5,430 nt of DNA, from assembly GCA_030830945.1 (NCBI GenBank), contig JAURLY010000253.1, positions 1 to 5,430 on the forward strand, read 5' to 3'. The notes under the pieces are model-generated. The model did no database searches and was not told the DNA's origin. It worked only from the letters and a program-made list of their open reading frames with translations. A program made the position numbers and the translations under genes. Below, in pieces: positions 1 through 5,430 of this stretch (position 1 is the first letter of the stretch; every line of letters starts with the position of its first letter). Source of the stretch: Gammaproteobacteria bacterium. Lineage in GTDB: Bacteria > Pseudomonadota > Gammaproteobacteria > Pseudomonadales > GM7GCV1.

Positions 1-30
1 AAAAAAGCCCGCATATTGCGGGCTTTTTTA
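1..30. terminator. Bidirectional intrinsic terminator, left copy
   Basis: A-tract (1-6), stem GCCCGCA (7-13), loop TAT (14-16), stem TGCGGGC (17-23), T-tract (24-29). The A and T tracts pair as well, so the hairpin reads as a rho-independent terminator on both strands. It lies 35 bases past the stop codon of the minus-strand beta-helix gene and should end that transcript. It may also serve a converging gene to the left of the window. The hairpin starts at base 1, so a longer element cannot be excluded. Confidence 0.9.
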
Positions 31-32
31 TG
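1..32 (+). repeat. 32-bp perfect direct repeat, left copy
   Basis: Bases 1-32 are identical to 3488-3519: the full terminator hairpin, its flanking A and T tracts and the following ATG triplet. Identity stops at base 33 (T here, G at 3520). The left limit cannot be seen because the window starts at base 1. The two copies bracket the beta-helix and PL10-like genes exactly. Confidence 0.9.
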
Positions 33-64
33 TTTGTCGCTATCAGAACACACTTACAGTAATT

Positions 65-1747
65 TCAATCCGTCTCAATCTGAACATCCTTAAACATAAA
101 CTGATTATCACTCACTCTCAGAGGCTTTCCGCTGGCAGTGGTGACGTCCTTGAGAATGACCGTTTTGGTTCGGACATAGGGGAATTCTTCATGGAAAGAC
201 TCGTCCGTCATCTCCGGATTTAAATCGGCAAAGATAACGGGGCCCTGATAGCCCTCCGAACGGTTGGAGTCGTCGATATGAAGCGATTCGATGGTGATCC
301 GTTCCGGCATGTGGGCGGTATACCCGAAATCGTGGTTTCCGTTGTTATAACCGTAGATCAGGCTAGGGCTGACAACGGGAAAGAACTTTTGCTGAATAAA
401 GGAATATCTTTCTCTTGCAGGCACGAACACAGTGTCGCGAATAATGACCTCTCCTTGCCAGGTACTGCCATAATCGCTGCGCAGGTTGACAAGGTACGGG
501 CCGTAGATGGTGGAATTCTCTACCGTCAGAACACCACTGCCAATGGCGTTGATGCCCATGTATCCAAGCGTCGAGTTACGGATGGTCGCATTGGCAACCC
601 CCATATGAGCGTCGAAGCGTGACAGCGAACAGTTGTCATACACAATGTTCTTGCTGTAATTGGACGCCATGATTCCCCAATACCTGGGATCATTGATGTC
701 ATTTGTCTGGCTGCAATTGACGAACGAGACATTGAGCGCACGGTTGACAGAAATATCGTAGGATCCCCTCGCAACCGGCACTCCGGCACTGCCGATGGCA
801 CGATAGGTCTTGCGGCCGGTGAGTACGACGTTTTGGACTGTCACGTTGGCCGCATCACGTATGCTGATAAAGCCTCTGTAAGGCGCGCCGTGCTCTCCTT
901 CGCCGGTAACACGATGTTCAAGCCCATCGACAACAACATTGGAGCGCCTGATATCGATGTTTCGGCTGTAGTAGGGAGACCCCTGTGTATCAGCTTGATT
1001 GGCGATCGTGGTGAAGCGTCCTCCCGTAATATGCAGTGTCGTCTCGTCCATCGGTAATGCAGAGATCTCTGTTATCTGGTCGAAGTCCCAGATGATCGGG
1101 GTGCCCTCATCCACATTTCCATCTCCGTCCACAACAAAGATGTCAGTTTGTGCAACCCCATCGTTCAGGTTAGGACCAAATCGAATGTAACGCCTGACAT
1201 GGGAGTTGCTGGCAGTTACCAAGCTGGGGCCGGGCAGCTCGACGTCTATCTTTTCCTGATTCTTCTCGAGCGAGGATATTCCTGTGAGTTCCATCGGCTG
1301 CAGACTGGAAGCAACGACAAAGACCGATGCGGCATGGTTCTGAACGTCCCTATCGTCGATGATGAATTCGGCGGTGCCGAAATCGGTGTCGGTCTGAATG
1401 ACCGCAGTACGCTCCTTTCCCCCGATATGGTAGGTAGCCTCTTCATCGGCTTTGACAGGAAGATCTTGCTGATTGGCGAACGCATGAGCCGCAGCAATTG
1501 CGTCGATGTCATCAGTTTTTCCGTCCCCACTTGCGCCAAAGTCACCATATTGGACAAACCCTCTCGCATGGAACTCAAGAACATCTTCACGCGCTACAGT
1601 GACGTGCAAGACACCCTTTGCATCGGTGTGAACCACAGTTTCATTCGGACTGATAGAAACCACGACTTGTTCGGACGTGTTCTCGACCTGGCCGTGCGCT
1701 GCAACTGCACAGAAAAGTAAGTAGACGAATGTAACGATGAATTTCAT
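65..1747 (-). CDS. Secreted right-handed beta-helix protein, pectate-lyase-3 type, function unknown
   Basis: A 560-residue protein with a Sec signal peptide: MKF, a hydrophobic core (residues 4-15) and AHG-Q near residue 19, so it is exported. Residues 63-145 hold the hallmark of the pectate_lyase_3 domain, YGDFGASGDGKTDD (67-80), followed by a helix and strands. A middle insertion (about 185-245) contains acidic DGDGN (207-211) and IIWDFDQIT. Regular beta-helix coils follow, with repeated N-x-T/S-hydrophobic ladders near residues 301, 339, 367, 386, 406 and 433. Possible active-site clusters are FDAH (378-381) and NLRSDYGSTW (421-430); this is a guess from their polar, conserved look. The fold occurs in pectin lyases, GH28 enzymes and phage tailspikes, so it does not fix the activity. 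From memory, secreted proteins like this occur in gut Bacteroidetes without an assigned function. The start is chosen from AGGGGG eight bases upstream and the signal peptide. The gene is divergent from the PL10-like gene, suggesting a shared substrate. Confidence 0.85.
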   Translation of the reverse strand: MKFIVTFVYLLFCAVAAHGQVENTSEQVVVSISPNETVVHTDAKGVLHVTVAREDVLEFHARGFVQYGDFGASGDGKTDDIDAIAAAHAFANQQDLPVKADEEATYHIGGKERTAVIQTDTDFGTAEFIIDDRDVQNHAASVFVVASSLQPMELTGISSLEKNQEKIDVELPGPSLVTASNSHVRRYIRFGPNLNDGVAQTDIFVVDGDGNVDEGTPIIWDFDQITEISALPMDETTLHITGGRFTTIANQADTQGSPYYSRNIDIRRSNVVVDGLEHRVTGEGEHGAPYRGFISIRDAANVTVQNVVLTGRKTYRAIGSAGVPVARGSYDISVNRALNVSFVNCSQTNDINDPRYWGIMASNYSKNIVYDNCSLSRFDAHMGVANATIRNSTLGYMGINAIGSGVLTVENSTIYGPYLVNLRSDYGSTWQGEVIIRDTVFVPARERYSFIQQKFFPVVSPSLIYGYNNGNHDFGYTAHMPERITIESLHIDDSNRSEGYQGPVIFADLNPEMTDESFHEEFPYVRTKTVILKDVTTASGKPLRVSDNQFMFKDVQIETD

Positions 1748-1755
1748 CGCGATAG

Positions 1756-1761
1756 CCCCCT
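1756..1761 (-). promoter_or_regulatory. Ribosome binding site of the beta-helix gene
   Basis: AGGGGG on the minus strand, eight bases before the ATG whose first base is 1747. It supports the start that gives a complete signal peptide. Confidence 0.6.
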
Positions 1762-1848
1762 GATTATTGTTTGCCTTATAAACTCTGGGATTTACGGCCG
1801 CTCATGCCGCAAAAGATAAATTAGTTATAAGATACCGAAAAGAATAAT

Positions 1849-1854
1849 GGGGGA
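1849..1854 (+). promoter_or_regulatory. Ribosome binding site of the PL10-like gene
   Basis: GGGGGA with a six-base spacer to the ATG at 1861. It resembles the G-run site of the divergent partner gene, and it differs from the AGGAAA site of the dehydrogenase gene. Confidence 0.55.
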
Positions 1855-1860
1855 TAAAAG

Positions 1861-3456
1861 ATGAATTTGAAACTAACCAACAAGCTATTTCTGGTTTTTC
1901 TAATGCTTAGTGGCCTTTCAGAAGCACAAACCACATCTGAATTAGAAGCCAAAGCAAAAGAAACCATGCTTCATGCCACTAAATATATGGTTGAAGAGGT
2001 TAGTAACAACGGAGGTTACCTGTGGAACTATCTTCCTAATTTTTCCCGTCAATGGGGTGAAATGGAGGCCTTTAAAACCCAGATTTGGGTACAGCATCCC
2101 GGGACCGTTAGCATGGGTCATGTATTTTTAGATGCTTATTCCGCCACTGGAGTTGAATATTATTACAGCGCTGCAGAAAAGGCGGCTTCTGCCTTGATAT
2201 GGGGACAAGGCACTGCTGGAGGTTGGAATTATATTGTTGATTTTGCTGGAGACCGTTCACTTAAAAACTGGTACGACACCATAGGGAAAAATGGCTGGCG
2301 CCTGGAAGAATTCCAGCATTACTACGGCAATTCAACGTTTGATGATGACGTCACCTCTAATGCGGCAAGATTTTTATTACGGATATATCTCCAAAAAATG
2401 GACCCCAAGTTCAAGCCTGCCCTGGATAAGGCCATTGATTTCATTATCGAGAGCCAGTATCCACTGGGGGGTTGGCCACAGCGCTTTCCATTGAAATATG
2501 ATTTTGTAAAAAAGGGATTGCCCGACTATTCATCTTTTTACACGTTTAATGATGATGTCATATGGGAAAATATCCACTTTCTAATTCAGTGCTATCTCAC
2601 CCTTGGTGAGGAGCGATTCCTGGATCCCATCAGACGCGGGATGAATTTTTATATTCTCACCCAGCATGGAAGTGGTGGTTGGGGCCAGCAGTACAATATG
2701 GAGCTCGAACCCACTGGAGCTCGCACCTACGAACCACCTGCACTTTTGCCAAGAACTACTTATGGCAATGCCATGCTATTAATGAAATTTTATGAATACA
2801 CCGGCGACCGTAGATTTATAGCAAGGATACCTGATGCCATAGAGTGGCTTGAAGATTCTCGCCTGCCTGACAATTTGACCGATGGGGGCACATATACTCA
2901 TCCACTTTTTGTGGACATTGATACTAATAAACCCATTTTTGTTCATCGAAAAGGTTCAAACATTACCTACGGATATTATTACTCTGACAACAATGCTGAC
3001 AAACCGATAGGGCATTATGGTGGTAACGGTGGTAGATCAATTATTGATATTGGTAGATTACAGCGAGAATACGAAAGGCTTAATCATTTATCTTTTGAAG
3101 AAGTTACTAAAAATTCTCCTCTTAACGCAGATAAATTCGATCTGGAGGGATCACCGCAAAATTCATATAACTTAAATCCCTACTCATCAAATAAGACGCC
3201 GGATGAAGATGAAGTAAGAGATGTCATCAAAGCACTGGATAGCCAATATCGTTGGCTGGTGAAACATGTGCAGACTAGTAACCCCTACATAGGAGAAGGT
3301 CAAAAAAGAGAGCTTACAGATGAATACGCAACCACTCATGTAGGAGATGAAACAGATACTTCTCCATACCGGGATACTTCGGAACAAGAATATATCTCCA
3401 CAGGAAAATACATTCAGAACATGAATTTGTTAATCAACTATTTGAAAATTCACTAA
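1861..3456 (+). CDS. Secreted PL10-like (PelA-type) polysaccharide lyase, divergent
   Basis: A 531-residue protein with a signal peptide (residues 1-22, likely cut after SEA). Its core matches the family 10 pectate lyase pattern: GGWPQRFPL (203-211), YTFNDD (227-232), ARTYEPPAL (287-295) and TNKPIFVHRKG (355-365). Known PL10 enzymes are (alpha/alpha)-barrel, calcium-dependent lyases that cleave polygalacturonate by beta-elimination. Barrel repeats are visible: GGW followed by an FDDD or FNDD motif at 120-163 and 203-232, then a third GGW at 272-274. Two positions differ from the family pattern as I remember it: the usual AQHD is QQYN (276-279), and the usual WARFY stretch before TN-x-PIF reads HPLFVD (347-352), without an arginine. 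After about residue 370 there is a C-terminal extension rich in Asp, Asn and Tyr. Catalysis on pectin is therefore uncertain; another uronan or loss of activity is possible. GC content falls below that of its neighbours. Confidence 0.8.
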   Translation: MNLKLTNKLFLVFLMLSGLSEAQTTSELEAKAKETMLHATKYMVEEVSNNGGYLWNYLPNFSRQWGEMEAFKTQIWVQHPGTVSMGHVFLDAYSATGVEYYYSAAEKAASALIWGQGTAGGWNYIVDFAGDRSLKNWYDTIGKNGWRLEEFQHYYGNSTFDDDVTSNAARFLLRIYLQKMDPKFKPALDKAIDFIIESQYPLGGWPQRFPLKYDFVKKGLPDYSSFYTFNDDVIWENIHFLIQCYLTLGEERFLDPIRRGMNFYILTQHGSGGWGQQYNMELEPTGARTYEPPALLPRTTYGNAMLLMKFYEYTGDRRFIARIPDAIEWLEDSRLPDNLTDGGTYTHPLFVDIDTNKPIFVHRKGSNITYGYYYSDNNADKPIGHYGGNGGRSIIDIGRLQREYERLNHLSFEEVTKNSPLNADKFDLEGSPQNSYNLNPYSSNKTPDEDEVRDVIKALDSQYRWLVKHVQTSNPYIGEGQKRELTDEYATTHVGDETDTSPYRDTSEQEYISTGKYIQNMNLLINYLKIH

Positions 3457-3487
3457 CCGCTATGAAAACTCATATTCTGACACCAAC

Positions 3488-3516
3488 AAAAAAGCCCGCA
3501 TATTGCGGGCTTTTTT
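3488..3516. terminator. Bidirectional intrinsic terminator, right copy
   Basis: The same hairpin as at 1-29: A-tract (3488-3493), stem GCCCGCA, loop TAT, stem TGCGGGC, T-tract (3511-3516). It lies 31 bases after the stop of the PL10-like gene and 37 bases after the stop of the converging dehydrogenase gene. Because the A and T tracts are symmetric, it can end both transcripts. Confidence 0.92.
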
Positions 3517-3519
3517 ATG
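3488..3519 (+). repeat. 32-bp perfect direct repeat, right copy
   Basis: Identical to bases 1-32 over the whole terminator plus the following ATG triplet. The sequences diverge on the right immediately after it. With the left copy it encloses the divergent gene pair. Confidence 0.9.
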
Positions 3520-3553
3520 GACATTTACTTTTGACTAATAAAACCGCCAGCAA

Positions 3554-4717
3554 TTATTGCAGTGGTTCCAGTCTAATAACGGACGTCTCATCGTCGCCCG
3601 CACGATCATCAATAGCCACATAGATATAACCATCCGGGCCTTGACGCACATCACGAACACGTCCCAGACCGTTTAGAAGGGTTTCCTCCCGATCAACAGT
3701 ACGAAAATCATCTTCGAGCATAATATGCGCCAACTGCTGGCCGGCAAGACCTCCTATGAAAATGTCGCCATACCAATCCGGAAATTTATCCCCGGTGTAA
3801 ACCATGAGCCCAGAGGTGGCAATCGAAGGAACCCAAATGTGTTTCGGCTGCTCCATTCCTGCCCGTTGCGTTGTCTCATGTATAGGATTACCAACACCAT
3901 AGTTAACGCCATAACCTATCACTGGCCAACCATAATTGTTGCCGGCAACAATCAGGTTAAGCTCATCACCACCTTGCGGGCCGTGCTCTGACTCCCAAAG
4001 ATCACCTGTCTCAGGGTGAAATGCCAATCCCTGAGGGCTTCGATGACCATAACTCCAGATTGCTGGCTCATAATCGCTATCGCCGACAAATGGATTGTCA
4101 CCGGGAACACTACCGTCATCATTGAGCCTGACCACAACACCATGATGATTACTGGTGTCTTGCGCAGGATGGTTCTCCAAATCGCCTTCCGGAGCGGCCT
4201 GGCGATCACCAATGCTCAGGAAAAGATAGCCGTCATCGTCAAAAGCCAAGCGACCACCATAATGCCCGCGACCAACTGAATTAGCAGCAAAGATTTCCTC
4301 AACATCAGTTAGTCGATCGTTCTGAAATCGGCCACGAACTATTGCCGTGGTAGAACCATCGCCCCCGGTAGGTTTGGCAAAACTCAAATATAGTAATTGA
4401 TTGTCGTCAAAATCAGGATGCGGTGTCACATCAAACAAGCCACCCTGCCCCTGATAGTAAACCTCGGGGACTCCAGAAACGGCATCGGCAAGTAGCTGCC
4501 CATCTCGAACTACACGCAAGCGCCCTGGCTTTTCGGTAATTAACATTTCACCACTGGGCAGCCAGGCCATAGACCAAGGCTGAATAAGACCATCAGCTAC
4601 TGAAACCGCTTGATAGTTATGATGTGTCGCATAATAAGTGGACGTCTGAGCGTTGGCTGAAATAATTCCAGTCAACATAAGACAAATAAGAGTTAACAAC
4701 TGATATGTGTTTTTCAT
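3554..4717 (-). CDS. PQQ-dependent soluble aldose sugar dehydrogenase
   Basis: A 387-residue periplasmic enzyme of the soluble glucose/sorbosone dehydrogenase family (six-bladed beta-propeller with PQQ and calcium), close to the usual length of about 370. Such enzymes, for example E. coli YliI, oxidise the anomeric carbon of aldoses to lactones and pass electrons to respiratory acceptors. The signal peptide spans residues 1-23 (ISANA-Q). Family motifs in order: PWSMAWLPSGEMLITEKPGR (47-66); GHYGGRL (151-157), where H152 is the likely catalytic base; SIGDR (168-172); YGHRSPQG (223-230), where R226 is a likely PQQ contact; EHGPQGGDELN (244-254), a metal- or cofactor-site loop; and VRDVRQGPDGYIYV (354-367). 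The frame is open 21 codons further upstream to 4780. The inner ATG is preferred because AGGAAA lies seven bases before it and it begins a standard signal peptide. The gene converges on the PL10-like gene and follows the SPOR gene by 165 bases on the same strand. Confidence 0.92.
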   Translation of the reverse strand: MKNTYQLLTLICLMLTGIISANAQTSTYYATHHNYQAVSVADGLIQPWSMAWLPSGEMLITEKPGRLRVVRDGQLLADAVSGVPEVYYQGQGGLFDVTPHPDFDDNQLLYLSFAKPTGGDGSTTAIVRGRFQNDRLTDVEEIFAANSVGRGHYGGRLAFDDDGYLFLSIGDRQAAPEGDLENHPAQDTSNHHGVVVRLNDDGSVPGDNPFVGDSDYEPAIWSYGHRSPQGLAFHPETGDLWESEHGPQGGDELNLIVAGNNYGWPVIGYGVNYGVGNPIHETTQRAGMEQPKHIWVPSIATSGLMVYTGDKFPDWYGDIFIGGLAGQQLAHIMLEDDFRTVDREETLLNGLGRVRDVRQGPDGYIYVAIDDRAGDDETSVIRLEPLQ

Positions 4718-4882
4718 TCCGGGGTTTCCTGTAAAACTATTATTATTGATCACTAAACTCAAAAAACTCCCAACATTCAAATAATCTAACTAAAATTTAA
4801 ATGTTGGCGATGAGTTGCCAGTAAATACCTGGCCAGATTTTGTAAAGACCATAATACGGGTATTTTAGTTAACTGGTTTAAT
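4718..4882 (-). promoter_or_regulatory. Leader region of the dehydrogenase gene, with start-deciding RBS
   Basis: This gap holds no gene. AGGAAA (4725-4730, minus strand) sets the dehydrogenase start. Reading on the minus strand, TTTACA with a 17-base spacer to TACTGG (near 4842-4820) is a possible but weak promoter. A 12-bp inverted repeat (4771-4806) is listed separately. No strong GC-rich terminator follows the SPOR gene, so read-through into the dehydrogenase gene is possible. Confidence 0.4.
4771..4806. repeat. Imperfect inverted repeat, 12-bp arms
   Basis: CAACATTCAAAT (4771-4782) pairs with ATTTAAATGTTG (4795-4806) at 11 of 12 positions, leaving a 12-base loop. On the minus strand it is followed after four bases by a run of six T (4761-4766 on the plus strand reads A). 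It could be a weak terminator for the SPOR gene, or an operator for the dehydrogenase gene, whose ATG lies about 50 bases downstream. The stem is AT-rich, so the terminator reading is doubtful. Confidence 0.45.
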
Positions 4883-5430
4883 CTAGGTATTGCTTACATC
4901 ATAAGTACTGACTAAGTACCTTTGGGCTTCAAGCGCTTCCTGATAGTTCTGGTATCGGCCATACAAGACCAGCCACCAACTTTGTCCATCACGCTGCCCC
5001 CTTTCTAAAATCAGCTCTGATCGAGCAATAGGGGTTTGTTGCAGATAATTTTCCCTTCGCTCCTCGGTGGTAAATGCTGCCAATTGGATACTGTAGTTTA
5101 CACCCAAACCGGCGTCAGTAATCTCCCCTTCAGATGAAGCAGTGACATCAGTTAACGCCGTTTTGACAACCGGCTCTACCTGTTCCGACTCAGAGATTGA
5201 GTCTGTTGATCGGGAGAGTTCTGGTGCATGTTCAGATGCCGGGACGGAAACGCTGGCAGAATCTTCAAAATAGCCTTCCCGACAGCTCCACCCACTTCTG
5301 GAATCCGCGGCCTGGCAACTAAACCATTGTCCTGTACTTGCCGGTGCTTGTCCTGAATTAGATGAACAAGCGACAAGGCTGACAAATAACAGCGCGATAA
5401 GTGCTTTTAAAACGTCGGAGAGCTGACATT
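4883..5430 (-). CDS. SPOR-domain lipoprotein, 5' end outside the window
   Basis: The frame is open from the right edge to the TAG at 4883-4885, giving 181 visible residues and no start codon. Counting from the edge: a hydrophobic segment KALIALLFVSLVAC (8-21) ends in lipobox LVAC, so C21 is the likely lipid-modified cysteine. A short module follows with two Trp-Cys pairs, QWFSC (34-38) and GWSC (46-49). A low-complexity Ser/Glu/Val linker covers about 54-108. A SPOR domain fills about 111-178, with YSIQLAAF (112-119) and WWLVLYGRYQNYQEALEAQ as its characteristic strands and helix. SPOR domains bind denuded peptidoglycan at division sites, so an envelope or septal role is inferred. Initiation at a TTG inside the frame (5107) would lose the lipoprotein signal and is not favoured. 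An ATG at 5427-5429 lies in a different frame (see findings). Confidence 0.85.
   Translation of the reverse strand, partial: CQLSDVLKALIALLFVSLVACSSNSGQAPASTGQWFSCQAADSRSGWSCREGYFEDSASVSVPASEHAPELSRSTDSISESEQVEPVVKTALTDVTASSEGEITDAGLGVNYSIQLAAFTTEERRENYLQQTPIARSELILERGQRDGQSWWLVLYGRYQNYQEALEAQRYLVSTYDVSNT

Larger units (their letters stand above)
1748..1860. promoter_or_regulatory. Shared divergent promoter region
   Basis: These 113 bases separate two divergent start codons, so both promoters must lie here or inside the genes. Two similar -10-like TATAAG boxes are placed almost symmetrically: plus strand at 1826-1831 (29 bases before the ATG at 1861) and minus strand at 1775-1780 (27 bases before the ATG at 1747). 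They form an imperfect inverted repeat (CTTATAAACT ... AGTTATAAG). Neither has a good -35 box at normal spacing; both predicted -35 positions fall at about 1798-1808. That centre carries a direct repeat of GCCGC (1797-1801 and 1806-1810). Weak -35 boxes over a shared central motif suggest control by an activator, but this rests on pattern only. Confidence 0.5.

Noticed and set aside
1148..1720. A 190-codon open frame on the plus strand inside the beta-helix gene
   Set aside because: It lies wholly antisense to a well-supported gene, has no recognisable domain or signal, and is explained by open complementary frames in a moderately GC-rich gene.
1..3519. Classical insertion sequence or composite transposon
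   Set aside because: No transposase, no terminal inverted repeats beyond the self-palindromic terminators and no target-site duplication outside the 32-bp repeats can be seen.
4718..4780. A longer start for the PQQ dehydrogenase at 4780, adding 21 residues
   Set aside because: The extra residues put polar sequence ahead of the signal peptide, and no ribosome binding site was identified for that ATG. The inner ATG has AGGAAA at good spacing and starts a normal signal peptide.
4849..4874. Short palindromes after the SPOR gene (AATACGGGTATT and AGTTAACT) as a terminator
   Set aside because: The stems are only four to five base pairs and no T-run follows on the minus strand.
4883..5107. A stand-alone 74-residue SPOR protein starting at a TTG
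   Set aside because: The same frame stays open upstream to the window edge and encodes a lipoprotein signal and linker, so the SPOR domain is the C-terminus of a longer protein.
5176..5385. A 69-codon minus-strand frame over the lipoprotein N-terminus
   Set aside because: It overlaps the frame that carries the lipobox, Trp-Cys motifs and SPOR domain, and its own translation shows no domain or signal.

Overview
The window looks like chromosomal DNA of a Gram-negative bacterium that degrades polysaccharides, most likely a marine or plant-associated gammaproteobacterium. This is inference from a lipoprotein with a SPOR domain, a periplasmic PQQ sugar dehydrogenase and secreted carbohydrate-active proteins. 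It is not a taxonomic assignment. Four protein genes are supported, one of them cut by the right edge. I see no RNA genes, transposases or CRISPR repeats.

Left block (1-3519): two divergently transcribed genes for secreted proteins share a 113-bp intergenic region. The left gene (65-1747, minus strand) encodes a 560-residue right-handed beta-helix protein of the pectate-lyase-3 type, with no function I can name. The right gene (1861-3456, plus strand) encodes a 531-residue alpha-barrel protein related to polysaccharide lyase family 10 (PelA-like pectate lyases), but key motif positions appear changed. Each gene ends at a copy of the same 32-bp hairpin terminator (1-32 and 3488-3519). The pair is therefore bracketed by perfect direct repeats and looks like a self-contained two-gene cassette. 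The lyase-like gene is also poorer in GC than the genes around it, which fits horizontal acquisition.

Right block (3520-5430): a gene for a soluble PQQ-dependent aldose dehydrogenase (3554-4717, minus) converges on the lyase-like gene and shares its bidirectional terminator. Upstream of it, on the same strand, is a SPOR-domain lipoprotein (4883 to beyond the right edge). This block looks like resident host sequence.

Working model (inference): the beta-helix protein and the PL10-like protein act together outside the cytoplasmic membrane on an acidic plant or algal polysaccharide, and are switched on from the shared divergent region. The PQQ enzyme oxidises free aldoses in the periplasm and passes electrons to the respiratory chain. 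It may use sugars released by such enzymes, but nothing in the sequence ties it to the cassette. The SPOR lipoprotein belongs to cell-envelope or septal biology and is probably unrelated.
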